Assembly (NCBI RefSeq): GCF_003609995.1
Contig: NZ_AP018786.1
Coordinates: 1,188,001-1,252,000, forward strand
Origin: Sutterella megalosphaeroides
Lineage (GTDB): Bacteria > Pseudomonadota > Gammaproteobacteria > Burkholderiales > Burkholderiaceae_F
Direction: 5' to 3'
DNA length: 64,000 nt
The position numbers and the translations under genes were made by a program. The notes beneath the pieces are model-generated. The model was not told where the DNA came from. It ran no database searches and saw nothing but the letters and a program-made list of their open reading frames with translations. Position 1 is the stretch's first letter, and the number at the start of each line of letters is the position of its first letter. Of the stretch, positions 54,358 to 63,667 are shown in pieces.

Positions 54358-56070
54358 TTAAGCCATCGTCACGCGCAGCGCCTCTTCGACCGTCGTGCGA
54401 CCGTCGCGGATCTTGTCGGCGGCGTCTTCGCGCATCGAGTGAAAGCCTTCGGCGCGCGCGGCCTTCTGGACGTCCTGCGGGCTCATGCCGCGCGAAATCT
54501 CCTGACGGATTTCGTCCGACATCGCGAGCACTTCGAAAATCCCGACGCGACCGGCGTAGCCCGTCCCGTTGCAGTGCGGGCACCCGGTGCCGCGGTAGTA
54601 GACCGCCTCGTCGGGTTTGAGCCCGAATCGGGCAAGCAAATCGGCGGGCGGCTGATAGGGCGTGCGGCAGTGCGGGCAAATCGTGCGCACGAGTCGCTGC
54701 GCGAAGGCGCCCAAAAGCACCGACGTCACGAAGTGGGGCTCGACCCCCATGTCCATGAGACGGTAGACCGCACCGAGAGCGTCGTTCGTGTGCAGCGTCG
54801 ACAACACCAAGTGCCCCGTCAACGCCGCCTGCACGGCGATCTTCGCGGTTTCTTCGTCGCGGATTTCCCCCACCATCACGACGTCCGGGTCCTGACGCAG
54901 GATCGAGCGAAGGCCGGATGCGAACGTCATCCCCGCTTTGGTATTCAGCTGCACCTGGCGGATCCCGTCCATTCGGTATTCGACCGGGTCCTCGAGCGTG
55001 ATGATGTTGATGTCGTCGCGCTTGATCATCTGGATGATCGAGTAGAGACTTGTACTCTTACCGGAGCCCGTCGGGCCCGTCGAGAGGATCATCCCCCAGG
55101 GCTTTTTCGCTTCGCGCTCGAGAATCGTGCAGTCGTGCGGATTCATCCCGAGGGCGGGGAACGTGTAGACGCGCTTCGAACTCGTGTCGAGGAGTCGCAT
55201 CACGATGTTTTCGCCGTAAATCGTCGGAAGCGTCGACAAACGCACGTTGATTTCGCGGTCGTCGACGCGCACCGAGAAGCGCCCGTCCTGCGGAGTGCGC
55301 GTCACGGAAATGTCGAGGTTCGCGAGAATCTTGAGACGCGACGCGAGCGCGGGCCCCAGGTTCTTCGGCACGTCGCTCGCCGTACGCAACACGCCCTGGA
55401 TGCGGTAGCGGACGTTCACGATGTTCTTTTCGGGGTTGATATGCACGTCACTCGCCCCGGCACGCACCCCTTCCGCAAGAATCAGGTTCACGATGCGGAT
55501 CACCGGCGCGGCGTCGCCGTCCGCGTCCGTCATGGCGATGAGCTCCGACCCTTCTTCCGAGACGACGCTCACGTCGTCGGCGCCGTCGTCGCGGAACTCC
55601 GTCATCATCGCGTCAAAGGCCGTGTGTTCGCCGTAGACGATGCGGAAGATCCGCCCGAACTCTTCCTTCGTGCAGAGTACGGGTTCGATCTGATGGCGCG
55701 TGAGGTCTTCAAGCGCAAAGAGCTCGTTGAAACCGGGGGCGTCAAGAAGCGCGAGGTACAAAATCCCGTCGCGAACGCACAAGGGTGCGGCTTGACTCTG
55801 CTGCGCGCGGCGCATGGGGAGCAAATCCCGGAGCGCCGGGTCGGTTGCGTACTGCGACGCGTCGTAACGCGGAATCGAGAGCTGCGACGAAATGATGTCG
55901 AGCACGTCGAGTTCGGTGACGATACCGCGATCGATCAGGAATTCGCCGAGACGCATCTTCGCGTTGCGCGCGGAGGCGAGCGCCGCTTCGAGCTGCTCGG
56001 GCGTAAGCTTGCGGCGACGAACGAGTTCTTCGCCGAGTCGGAGTTTTTTCTGAATGCGGGGTACGGGCAT
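54358..56070 (-). CDS. Pilus assembly/secretion ATPase, GspE/PilB/MshE family
   Basis: 570 residues. N-terminal MshEN-type domains (LGEELVRRRKLTPEQLEAAL; LGEFLIDRGIVTELDVLDII) that in MshE bind c-di-GMP, then the hexameric ATPase core: Walker A GPTGSGKST, Asp box ITLEDPVEY, Walker B PDVVMVGEIRDEETA, His box LVLSTLHTND, and a zinc site CPHC/CPHC. It powers pilus extension. Whether it binds c-di-GMP is open; the RLGxx...LxxxLxxQ pattern is only partly visible. Confidence 0.92.
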   Translation of the reverse strand: MPVPRIQKKLRLGEELVRRRKLTPEQLEAALASARNAKMRLGEFLIDRGIVTELDVLDIISSQLSIPRYDASQYATDPALRDLLPMRRAQQSQAAPLCVRDGILYLALLDAPGFNELFALEDLTRHQIEPVLCTKEEFGRIFRIVYGEHTAFDAMMTEFRDDGADDVSVVSEEGSELIAMTDADGDAAPVIRIVNLILAEGVRAGASDVHINPEKNIVNVRYRIQGVLRTASDVPKNLGPALASRLKILANLDISVTRTPQDGRFSVRVDDREINVRLSTLPTIYGENIVMRLLDTSSKRVYTFPALGMNPHDCTILEREAKKPWGMILSTGPTGSGKSTSLYSIIQMIKRDDINIITLEDPVEYRMDGIRQVQLNTKAGMTFASGLRSILRQDPDVVMVGEIRDEETAKIAVQAALTGHLVLSTLHTNDALGAVYRLMDMGVEPHFVTSVLLGAFAQRLVRTICPHCRTPYQPPADLLARFGLKPDEAVYYRGTGCPHCNGTGYAGRVGIFEVLAMSDEIRQEISRGMSPQDVQKAARAEGFHSMREDAADKIRDGRTTVEEALRVTMA

Positions 56071-56130
56071 GTCGGGTTCCGAAAGCGTAAGTGTCGTATG
56101 TGTCGAACGTATTGAACGGGATGCGTGAAA

Positions 56131-57918
56131 TCAGCGCCCGGCGCTCAAGTCGAGCACCTGGGAGCCCGCGGGGACGGGCAGGGGCTGGGCCGCGGAGTTC
56201 GTAGCAGAGTTCGCTGCGGGCTTCGTGCTCGTCTTCGCATCGGCAGACGCATCGGCTTCACGAGCCTCGATCGCTTCTTCGTGCGAAACGGTATCGGTCG
56301 CCCATTCGCTTTGCGCCTTCGTGCTCGAAACCGGGGTCGCGACGTCGCGAAGCGCCGAAGGCGAGGGCGACGGGGGCAGGGGCGTCGGCGTCAAGTTCTG
56401 CTTCGTGCGCGTCGGAAGGATCGTCGGCGTAATGAAGATCAACACTTCTTCCATCGACTGCGTGCGGTTCGTGGAGCCGAAGACGTAGCGGCCGCCCGGC
56501 AGATCGCGCGCTCCGGGAACGCCCGCTTCGGTGTTGACGCCGCGCTCCTTCGTCAAGCCCGAAATGACGATCGTTTCGCCGCTTCGGACCATGACGGTCG
56601 TTTCGGTTTGCTTCTTCACGATGAAGGGGTTCCCCTCGACCGCGCGCGAGCTGTCGACTTCGTCCTTCTTGATGAGGACCTTGAGTTTCAAGTTCGCCCC
56701 GTCGATCACGTTCGGCGTCATTTCAAGGCGCAGCACCGCGTCCTCGAACTTCACGTCGACGTTCCCGTCGGAGTCGCGGCTCACGTACGGAACCTTTTCA
56801 CCGTTTTCGGTGTAGGCCATCTTGTTGTCGAGCGTCGTGATGGAGGGCGAGGAGAGGATGTTGAGAACCCCTTCCTTTTCCATCATGTTGAGCTGCGCTT
56901 CGAGGATGTTGCCGCCCTGACGACCGAGAGCAAAGCCGAGCTTGCCGGCCCCCGTCCCGTTCACGATCGAGCTGTAGTCAAGCCCCAGGTTCGAGCCGAG
57001 GATCCCCGTCGCGGCGTCGGTCGCGGCGTCCTCTGCGGCACCCGAGCCCGTACCAATCCAGCCGCGGTCGCCCCCGCTGATCGTCCCCGAGCGAAGGTTC
57101 CCGCCCCACTGCATGCCGAGTTCGCGGGCCTTTTCCTTCGTCGTTTCGATGATGTGAGCGCGCAACTGCACCTGCGGGCGCGGACGGTCGAGGTGTTCGA
57201 TCAAGGAAATGATGCGGGCCTGCGCGGAGTCCGTCGCCTGCACGATGAGGGCGTTGTTGTGCTGATCGATTTCGATCACGGCGTCGGGGTTCCCCGCCAG
57301 GAACTTCGCGAGCGTCTTCTGGAGTTCCGTCGCGTCCGAATAGCGCACGTTCACGACGCTCACGCCCAAGGGGCCCGTGTTCATCGCGCGGGTTTCCTGA
57401 AGGGCGATTTCGTTGTTGAGAGCCGCCAAGTCGAATTCGCGCTTCTTTTCTTCGATGGTGAGAACCTGCAGAATGCGGCCCGTCCAGCGGTATTCGAGGC
57501 CGTTCGCGGCCAAGACGCTCTTAAAGACGTCGCTCCAGGGTTCGTTCACGACATCAAGCGACACGAACCCCGTCACGGCGGGGGAAATGAGAAGCGAAAC
57601 GTTCGCGGACTTTGCGAGCATGCGAAGGACCACGGGGACGGGCGAATCCTGCGCCTTGAGGGTGACGGGACTCGCAGGGAGGCCCTTCTTGACGGCGCTT
57701 GCAAGGGGCTTCGCTTTTTCCTGCATCAGAACGCGGGGTTCGGGCTGAAGGTCTTCGACGGAAGGCGAAAACCCTTCGCGACCGATCGCCTGCTCCTGCC
57801 AGTGGTGCATGAAGGGGTTGCTCGCTTCGGCATCGGGGTTGCGCGTGGCGCAGCCCGCAAGAAGGACCGTCAAGAGCGAAAGAAGGGTCGTGGTACGGAA
57901 AATGGGACGGGTTGTCAT
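56131..57918 (-). CDS. Outer-membrane secretin, MshL/PilQ/GspD family lipoprotein
   Basis: 595 residues from Met at 57918, with lipobox LLAGC at about residues 18-22. Periplasmic STN/N0 domain (VVNEPWSDVFKSVLAANGLEY), N1 domain (VVNVRYSDATELQKTLAKFL), then the secretin barrel (TTVMVRSGETIVISGLTKE ... EVLIFITPTILP). The C-terminus is a variable Ala/Ser-rich tail. It forms the outer-membrane gate for the pilus. Lipidated, as MshL/PilQ-type secretins often are. Confidence 0.9.
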   Translation of the reverse strand: MTTRPIFRTTTLLSLLTVLLAGCATRNPDAEASNPFMHHWQEQAIGREGFSPSVEDLQPEPRVLMQEKAKPLASAVKKGLPASPVTLKAQDSPVPVVLRMLAKSANVSLLISPAVTGFVSLDVVNEPWSDVFKSVLAANGLEYRWTGRILQVLTIEEKKREFDLAALNNEIALQETRAMNTGPLGVSVVNVRYSDATELQKTLAKFLAGNPDAVIEIDQHNNALIVQATDSAQARIISLIEHLDRPRPQVQLRAHIIETTKEKARELGMQWGGNLRSGTISGGDRGWIGTGSGAAEDAATDAATGILGSNLGLDYSSIVNGTGAGKLGFALGRQGGNILEAQLNMMEKEGVLNILSSPSITTLDNKMAYTENGEKVPYVSRDSDGNVDVKFEDAVLRLEMTPNVIDGANLKLKVLIKKDEVDSSRAVEGNPFIVKKQTETTVMVRSGETIVISGLTKERGVNTEAGVPGARDLPGGRYVFGSTNRTQSMEEVLIFITPTILPTRTKQNLTPTPLPPSPSPSALRDVATPVSSTKAQSEWATDTVSHEEAIEAREADASADAKTSTKPAANSATNSAAQPLPVPAGSQVLDLSAGR

Positions 57919-58011
57919 GGTGTCCGGGGCATGCGTTTTTGCGGAGTCCGGAGCTCTCACTGCGGGGCTCGACGGACTCGGCGGGGTGAATCGGGTGCGT
58001 AGGGTCGTCTG

Positions 58012-58764
58012 TCAGTGTCGAAGCGCGGCCGCGGTGCTTTCAATCCGCTCGCGGCTCGCGGCGGGGCTTCGGAGCGCTTCCTCGCGAATCTTGGGGACGA
58101 CCCCCATGTCGCTCAGTCGCGACCAGGCGTCCGACAAGGGCTCCGCCTTGAGTTCGCTCGAGGAGGCTTGAGAGGCGGAAGCAGTCGAGCCGCTCGAACC
58201 GCTCGAAGCACTCGAAAGGCCGGAGCCCGCCGAGATCGTCTTCTGGCTCGAGGACGCCGCGGCGCCCTGCGTGTAGGCGGCGGGGAGTTCGTCCGTAAAG
58301 AGGACCGTCCTGCGCGCTTCCGTCTGGGGCGCGAAGAGTTCGACCGCGTCGGGCGAAATGGCGGTCACGCGTTCGCCCGTTTCGGCGACGGTGTCGCCGA
58401 CGGCGTAGCCCGTCCCGTTGATGACGGCGTGCGCCCCGTCGGGGAGCGCCAGGAACCCGGTGTAGGTGACGGACGGCAGATTCCCTTCGAGGGTCGAGCG
58501 CGTCTTCGGGTCTTCGTAACGCGTCACGATCGGGCGCTCAATCGGGCGGCGCGCGGTCGCAAAGAGCGCGCGAAAGCCCGTGGGGTCGTTTTCGATGCGG
58601 GGCACGATCGCGTTGACCGCGGCCTGCGCGTGCGCGGGCGTGGGGCGCGTCGGGTCCATCGACGCTTCGCGCGGCTTCGAGAGGAAATTCCAACCGAGGT
58701 CGGCGAGCGCAACGAGCGCGACGACGATCAAGAGGGCAAAGAGTCGCAGTTCGCGGGTGGTCAT
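58012..58764 (-). CDS. Pilus assembly protein, PilP/MshK-like position
   Basis: 250 residues. An N-terminal membrane helix (LRLFALLIVVALVALADLGW) then a periplasmic domain with a beta-rich segment (TYTGFLALPDGAHAVINGTG...VGDTV) like PilP/MshK/GspC homology regions, and a low-complexity Ser/Ala tract (SGLSSASSGSSGSTASAS). The ATG overlaps the previous stop by four bases (ATGA). It probably links the inner-membrane complex to the secretin encoded next. Function by position and fold pattern only. Confidence 0.7.
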   Translation of the reverse strand: MTTRELRLFALLIVVALVALADLGWNFLSKPREASMDPTRPTPAHAQAAVNAIVPRIENDPTGFRALFATARRPIERPIVTRYEDPKTRSTLEGNLPSVTYTGFLALPDGAHAVINGTGYAVGDTVAETGERVTAISPDAVELFAPQTEARRTVLFTDELPAAYTQGAAASSSQKTISAGSGLSSASSGSSGSTASASQASSSELKAEPLSDAWSRLSDMGVVPKIREEALRSPAASRERIESTAAALRH

Positions 58765-59333
58765 TGGAGCTCCTTCAAGAGCGCTTCGGTCGAGTAGCCC
58801 GTCGTAAAGCGCGTGACGAGCTCGATCGTAAAGTTGGGTTCGGGCGAGGCCGCGGTGAGGGTGAAATTCCCCACGTCCTCGATCCACGTCTGGCGGTTCA
58901 CCCAGACGAAGAACATTCGGAAGGCTTCGCTCGACCCGGTGCCGATCCCGTCGACGCGCACGGTCGAGGCGCTCACGAGCGTCGTTGCGTCCGGGATGAA
59001 GCGCGCGTTCTCGATCCCCGACTGCGCGGCGTGGCGTTCAAGCAAAACGAGCACTTCGTGCAGGTCGTTGGGCTCCGGGGTCGAATGTTCCGACGCGAGA
59101 ATCGCGAGAAGCTCGCTGTTTTTCTGACCGATGCGCTCGATCGCCGGGGCGAGAATCTTGTGAGATTCGATCGCGTCCTCAAGAAATTCCGCTTCCGCTT
59201 CGCTTTCCTTGCTCGAGAACCAGAAAACGGCCGCGAGCAGCGTGAAGACAAAGCCCGCGAGGTTGATCGAGGCGATGAGCTTCAGCGGCACCCAGCGCGG
59301 GATGCGCATGTAAAACTTTTGAACGGGTGTCAT
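58761..59333 (-). CDS. Pilus assembly protein, PilO/MshJ-like
   Basis: 190 residues. One membrane helix near residues 18-42 (PLKLIASINLAGFVFTLLAAV), a coiled segment and a periplasmic ferredoxin-like fold. This is the PilO/GspM layout. It starts 12 bases after the PilM-PilN-like gene and overlaps the next gene by four bases. Confidence 0.75.
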   Translation of the reverse strand: MTPVQKFYMRIPRWVPLKLIASINLAGFVFTLLAAVFWFSSKESEAEAEFLEDAIESHKILAPAIERIGQKNSELLAILASEHSTPEPNDLHEVLVLLERHAAQSGIENARFIPDATTLVSASTVRVDGIGTGSSEAFRMFFVWVNRQTWIEDVGNFTLTAASPEPNFTIELVTRFTTGYSTEALLKELQ

Positions 59334-59345
59334 GACTAACCTTCC

Positions 59346-61511
59346 TCAGGGGGCGATGTCGGGGAAAACAAGACGGAAGACCAAACGGTCCGCCTCGGGG
59401 GTGGAGAGTTCGAGCTCCATGTCGTGTGCGTAGGGCTTCGTCTTGAGGCGCTTCAAGAATTTGGCGAGCAAGAGCTCCTGCTCCAACGCATCCCCCACGA
59501 TCAGGCCGTCAAGCTCAATCACGTAGGGGGAAGCCGGAGCTTTGGCGTCCTTACCCTGCTGAGCCGCACCCTTTTGGGGGCTCGGCCGCGGCGGCATGCC
59601 GGATCCCGGCGGGTGCTCGCGGTCCACGCGCGCAACGCGCGTGAGGTACACGCCTTCGGGGCGCAAGACGCTCAGGGTCGCGAGGAACGCCGGATAGCGG
59701 TCCATCGACTTGATGCGGGCTAGTTCCGTCACGAGCCGCTCGTTTTCGTCCTTCTTCGCTTCGAGTCGCGCGACGGTCGCTTCGGGTTGAAGCGTTGCGC
59801 GTACGTCCTGCGCCGCACGGATGTCGGAGAGCGCATGCCACCAGGAAATCCCACCCCAGAGCGCGATCGTGAAGGACGTGAAGCAGAGTCCCAAGGCCCC
59901 GAGCAGAATCGCATGCGTGATGCGCTTCTGGCGCACTTCTTCGCGTCGCTCGTCGGGACACGCAAGAAGATTCGGCACGGAGGGCGACTTGAAGGAAAGA
60001 CCCGCGGCGTCGAAAAGGAGCCCCGCGCGCGGAGAGCGCGAAATCGCGCGCAGAGCCGCCTGCGCTTTGGGGGTTGTGCCTTCGGGAAAGAGAAATTCCG
60101 AGGTGGGCAAACGCAGGTTCTCTTCTACGCGTCGGGCGATCAGGCGCGTGATCGTGTGCGGGGCCGCAATCACGACCCCTTTGACGGGGACGTTGTAGTT
60201 GCGGCGCTCGAAGTAGACGATCGAGCGTTCCACGTAGGCGACAACGCGATCCAGAGCATCCCCGAGCACGGCGTCGACCGCGTCGAGTTCGCCCTCCGTC
60301 AGATTGTGTTCGTTCAGGAGATGCTCGACGCCGCGCGCCGTCGTCGCATCGCCCGGGCCCGCCATGCGGGAGGGCGTCTTCCCGAAGTCGACCGCACAGG
60401 CTTCGCCCTCGGCCGTAAGGTCCGCCGCATGGAGGTGGGCGTCGGAAACCGAGCGCGCCAGCGACAGAATCCCGCAGCCGAGATTGCGTTGCATGAGGAG
60501 GTGCTCTTCGTGGAAGACCGAAAGGAGGCTCGAGTCGGACGAGAACGACAGCACGACGTACGTCTTCCAGGGCGCGTCAAGGAGCCCCGCGTGGGCGTAC
60601 CCGCAGACGGAGAAGGCGTGCGCCGCCACACCCGCCAAACGAACGCCGTGGCGACCGAAGTCGTTTTGGAGCGCTTCAAGGAGTTCCATGTCGCCCGTAA
60701 GTCCCAGAGCCGCGACCGTGTTCGTGCGCGACGCGTCCCACGTGCCCGTCGTGCGGTAGTCGAAACGCATCGTGTCGGGACGCACGGGGTACTGCTTGCT
60801 CGCCTGCAAAAGGGCGACGGCGTCGAGCTCCTCGCCCTTCAAATCGGGGAGTTCCAGGACGTACGCGTGCGTGCGCTCCGCAGGAGCCTGCATCCAGAGG
60901 TCGACCTTCGACCAGTCGGGGGTGAATTCCTTCACTACTTCGGCAATCCAGTCGAGGCGTTCCTTGGGTTCCACCACGAGCGCCGCCGGGTACGGGAAGT
61001 ACGCGACGTCGTCGATGCGGTTGTTCTTCGTCGGGTCGGTGAGAACGAGCAAAATCCCGTGCGCGTCTTCGGAGACCGCAAGCACCCGACGGGGCTTGTC
61101 GCCGTAGAGCATGCGGGCGATCGGGCTGAAGGAAAGGGGCGTATTTTCGTCGGGGTGCGGCTCGTGCGCGGGCTCCGTCGTTTCGAAAAGCACGACGGGC
61201 GCGCTCGAAGGATTTGCACCCGCAGCCGAATTCGCGTTCGCAGCCGAATTTACGTTCGCATTCGGGTTCGCTCCCGTGCCGATGCGAATGCCGCGCTGCT
61301 CGTCGATCACTTCGTCCCAGGCGGGGGCGTGAGGCTCCGACGAGGCGGCGGGGCGGACGGGCCGGGAAGATTGCACGGAAGGCACGGCCCCGTAGGGGGT
61401 CGACCCTCCCGCAGTTCCCGTCGTGCCCGGGTAGGCGTTCCCCGCGGCAGCTTCGCCCGGGGCGGGCGAGACGCCGTAGGCGTTCGGATATCGGTTGGCG
61501 TTGTCGCTCAT
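59346..61511 (-). CDS. PilM-PilN-like fusion protein of the pilus operon
   Basis: 721 residues, start with GAAGGAAATCGAC upstream. The first 120 residues are low complexity with Asn/Ala repeats (about 61200-61280). Residues about 130-500 look like a PilM/MshI actin-fold domain (LSFSSDSSLLSVFHEEHLL; VVAYVERSIVYFERRNYNV). A single membrane helix follows (HAILLGALGLCFTSFTIALW), then a PilN-like periplasmic coiled and ferredoxin-like part. In most type IVa pilus operons PilM and PilN are separate; a fused form resembles GspL of type II secretion. Confidence 0.75.
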   Translation of the reverse strand: MSDNANRYPNAYGVSPAPGEAAAGNAYPGTTGTAGGSTPYGAVPSVQSSRPVRPAASSEPHAPAWDEVIDEQRGIRIGTGANPNANVNSAANANSAAGANPSSAPVVLFETTEPAHEPHPDENTPLSFSPIARMLYGDKPRRVLAVSEDAHGILLVLTDPTKNNRIDDVAYFPYPAALVVEPKERLDWIAEVVKEFTPDWSKVDLWMQAPAERTHAYVLELPDLKGEELDAVALLQASKQYPVRPDTMRFDYRTTGTWDASRTNTVAALGLTGDMELLEALQNDFGRHGVRLAGVAAHAFSVCGYAHAGLLDAPWKTYVVLSFSSDSSLLSVFHEEHLLMQRNLGCGILSLARSVSDAHLHAADLTAEGEACAVDFGKTPSRMAGPGDATTARGVEHLLNEHNLTEGELDAVDAVLGDALDRVVAYVERSIVYFERRNYNVPVKGVVIAAPHTITRLIARRVEENLRLPTSEFLFPEGTTPKAQAALRAISRSPRAGLLFDAAGLSFKSPSVPNLLACPDERREEVRQKRITHAILLGALGLCFTSFTIALWGGISWWHALSDIRAAQDVRATLQPEATVARLEAKKDENERLVTELARIKSMDRYPAFLATLSVLRPEGVYLTRVARVDREHPPGSGMPPRPSPQKGAAQQGKDAKAPASPYVIELDGLIVGDALEQELLLAKFLKRLKTKPYAHDMELELSTPEADRLVFRLVFPDIAP

Positions 61512-61522
61512 GTCGATTTCCT

Positions 61523-62296
61523 TCAAAGAATGATGCTCAACCAGGCCGACCAAATCCGGTCGCCCGCAAGCCACGTGAGGTACGCGGCACCCGAGAGAAA
61601 GGGCCCGAAGGGAAGGCGCATGTCGGAAGGATCGCGCCCGAGAAGGCGCAAAACCAGAAAGACCGCCAACGCCCCGAGGGACGCAAAGAGGACGACCATC
61701 GGAAGGAACATCCCGCCCGTCAGAAAGCCGATCGAAAGCATGAGTTTCGAGTCGCCCAATCCGAGCCCCTCGCGCCCCGAAGCGCGCTCGGAGGCAAACG
61801 AGATGAAGCGGAAAAGCCCCCAACCGATGAGCCCCCCGGCAATGGCGTCAACGGGATCGTGCCCGAGCCAAAGGGCGGCGGGGAGCGCGAGGACCGCGGC
61901 CGGCAACGTCAGCCGGTCGGGAAGAAGGCCGACTTTCAGGTCGATCCCCGAAGCGACGACGTAAATCGACGTGAAGACGAGGTAGACGAGCGATTCGGGC
62001 GTGGCGCCGAAGGTGAAAACGACGAGCGCGAAAAGGACCGCGACGATGATTTCGGACGCGGGGTACCGCACGGACACTTTCATCCCGCAGTGCGCGCACC
62101 GCCCGCGAAGGCAGAGCCACGAGAGGACGGGCTCGAGCTCCAGGGGGCCGAGGGTCGTCCCGCAGCCGTCGCACGCCGAGCGCGGACGCACGATCGAGCG
62201 CCCTTCGGCGCCGCGATCGATGCACACGTTGAAAAAGCTCCCGAAGGCGAGTCCCAAGAGGGCAGCACAGAGCGTGAGAAAAAGATTCGGATCCAT
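61523..62296 (-). CDS. pilD: Prepilin peptidase/N-methyltransferase
   Basis: 257 residues, about eight membrane helices. A cytoplasmic zinc-type site CDGCG...CAHCG, and the two catalytic Asp in GIDLKVGLLPD and GLGDSKLM (GxGD-type aspartyl protease). It removes the leader and N-methylates pilins such as the one at 63668. It sits in the operon between PilT and the PilM-PilN fusion. Confidence 0.93.
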   Translation of the reverse strand: MDPNLFLTLCAALLGLAFGSFFNVCIDRGAEGRSIVRPRSACDGCGTTLGPLELEPVLSWLCLRGRCAHCGMKVSVRYPASEIIVAVLFALVVFTFGATPESLVYLVFTSIYVVASGIDLKVGLLPDRLTLPAAVLALPAALWLGHDPVDAIAGGLIGWGLFRFISFASERASGREGLGLGDSKLMLSIGFLTGGMFLPMVVLFASLGALAVFLVLRLLGRDPSDMRLPFGPFLSGAAYLTWLAGDRIWSAWLSIIL

Positions 62297-62331
62297 GAAG
62301 AAAACGGAAAATCAACTACTCGATCCCGGAC

Positions 62332-63417
62332 TCAAACCGGGAAGCCCGCGCGACGGAGTTCCCCCGCAAGGCTCAGTCGGTCGCGCGCCTGAAGGAGCGC
62401 TTCCTCGGGGGCGACGATGCCCGCCGTCACGAGTTCGGCGAGGTGGTCGTCCATCGTGCGCATTCCGTGGGCGCGGTTCGTCTGCATGACGTTCGGAAGC
62501 TGGAAGGTCTTCCCGTCGCGAATGAGATTGCGCACCGCGGGGTTCGCAACGAGCGTTTCCATCGCCAGAACGCGCCCTCGGACGTCCGAGCGCTTCACGA
62601 GCTGAAGCGAAAGGACCGCTTCGAGGGACTGCGCGAGGCTCGCGCGGATCTGGGCCTGCTGCTCGGCGCGGAACGTATTGATGATGCGGTCGACCGTTTC
62701 GGCGGCGGAGCGCGTGTGGAGCGTCGCGAAAACGAGGTGACCCGTTTCGGCCGCTTCAAGGGCCAGCGCCATCGTTTCGGCGTCGCGCATTTCGCCCACG
62801 ACGATGATGTCCGGGTCTTCGCGAAGGGCCATGCGCAGGGCCGAAGCGAAGGTCGCGGTGTGCGAACCCACTTCGCGTTGGCTCACAAGGCACGCTTCCG
62901 GGGCGTAGAGGAATTCGATCGGGTCTTCGATCGTGAGAATGTGGTCGCGTCGGACGCGGTTCGCGTGATTGACGATCGAGGCCATGGTGGTGGACTTCCC
63001 GCTTCCCGTCGCGCCTGTCACGAGCACAAGGCCGCTCGAAAGAAGCGCGAGGCGCGCGAGATGCTCAGGCAATCCGAGCTCCCGCATGTCGGGAATGCGT
63101 CGGGGAATCCAACGGAGTTCCGCAGAGGTGCCGCCGAGCGTCTTATAGAAGTTCGCGCGGTAAAGCGACGCCCCTAGGGGCTCCCAGCGAAAGTCGATTT
63201 CGCCCGCGGCGTCGAAACGCTTGAAGTCGTCGGGGGAAACCATGCCGGCGAGCGCTTGGCGGAGCTCCTCGTCGGTAAAGGGCGTGTCCGTCAGCGGGAC
63301 GAGTTCGCCCGCGGAGCGGGCGAGGGCGGGACGACCCGCCGCAAGATGAAGGTCCGAGCCGCGCATCGCCTCGAGTCGGGCGAGGAGCTCAAGAATGCGG
63401 GGAATGGGGGCGGACAT
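62332..63417 (-). CDS. pilT: Pilus retraction ATPase PilT
   Basis: 361 residues. Walker A GATGSGKSTT, Asp box LTIEDPIEF, Walker B PDIIVVGEMRDAETM, His box LVFATLHTRSA, and the PilT-type C-terminal region (NVMQTNRAHGMRTMDDHL). It drives pilus retraction and twitching or DNA uptake. It follows the pilin gene after a 250-base gap that holds two hairpins. Confidence 0.92.
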   Translation of the reverse strand: MSAPIPRILELLARLEAMRGSDLHLAAGRPALARSAGELVPLTDTPFTDEELRQALAGMVSPDDFKRFDAAGEIDFRWEPLGASLYRANFYKTLGGTSAELRWIPRRIPDMRELGLPEHLARLALLSSGLVLVTGATGSGKSTTMASIVNHANRVRRDHILTIEDPIEFLYAPEACLVSQREVGSHTATFASALRMALREDPDIIVVGEMRDAETMALALEAAETGHLVFATLHTRSAAETVDRIINTFRAEQQAQIRASLAQSLEAVLSLQLVKRSDVRGRVLAMETLVANPAVRNLIRDGKTFQLPNVMQTNRAHGMRTMDDHLAELVTAGIVAPEEALLQARDRLSLAGELRRAGFPV

Positions 63418-63571
63418 GATTTGGCGGTTGAGGGGTTGAAAGCCCGAAGGCTTGAAGGTCTGGTCGAAGGAAATCGGAACGCGGCGGCTGTCTCAGTGTC
63501 TTGAGAGCCTCGGCGTTCCGTGAATCGGGCCGCGGTTTGCCGCCCGGTTGCCGAAGGGGTCATTTCGGCAA

Positions 63572-63630
63572 GGCGCCCCGCGCGGATCCGTGCTCGAAGA
63601 ATCGAGCGTTGATCCCCCGAGCGGGGCGCT
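63572..63630 (-). repeat. Long inverted repeat between pilin and pilT
   Basis: Outer arms GCGCCCCGC / GCGGGGCGC with inner GCTCGA/TCGAGC pairing. No T-run follows, so it may attenuate, process or stabilise the pilin transcript rather than simply end it. Confidence 0.6.
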
Positions 63631-63636
63631 GTAGTG

Positions 63637-63658
63637 CGTCCGAGGAAAACCTCGGACG
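63637..63658 (-). terminator. Hairpin after the pilin stop
   Basis: A perfect 9-bp stem CGTCCGAGG-AAAA-CCTCGGACG, ten bases after the pilin stop on the minus strand. No T-run, so only terminator-like. Confidence 0.4.
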
Positions 63659-63667
63659 TACGACCGA

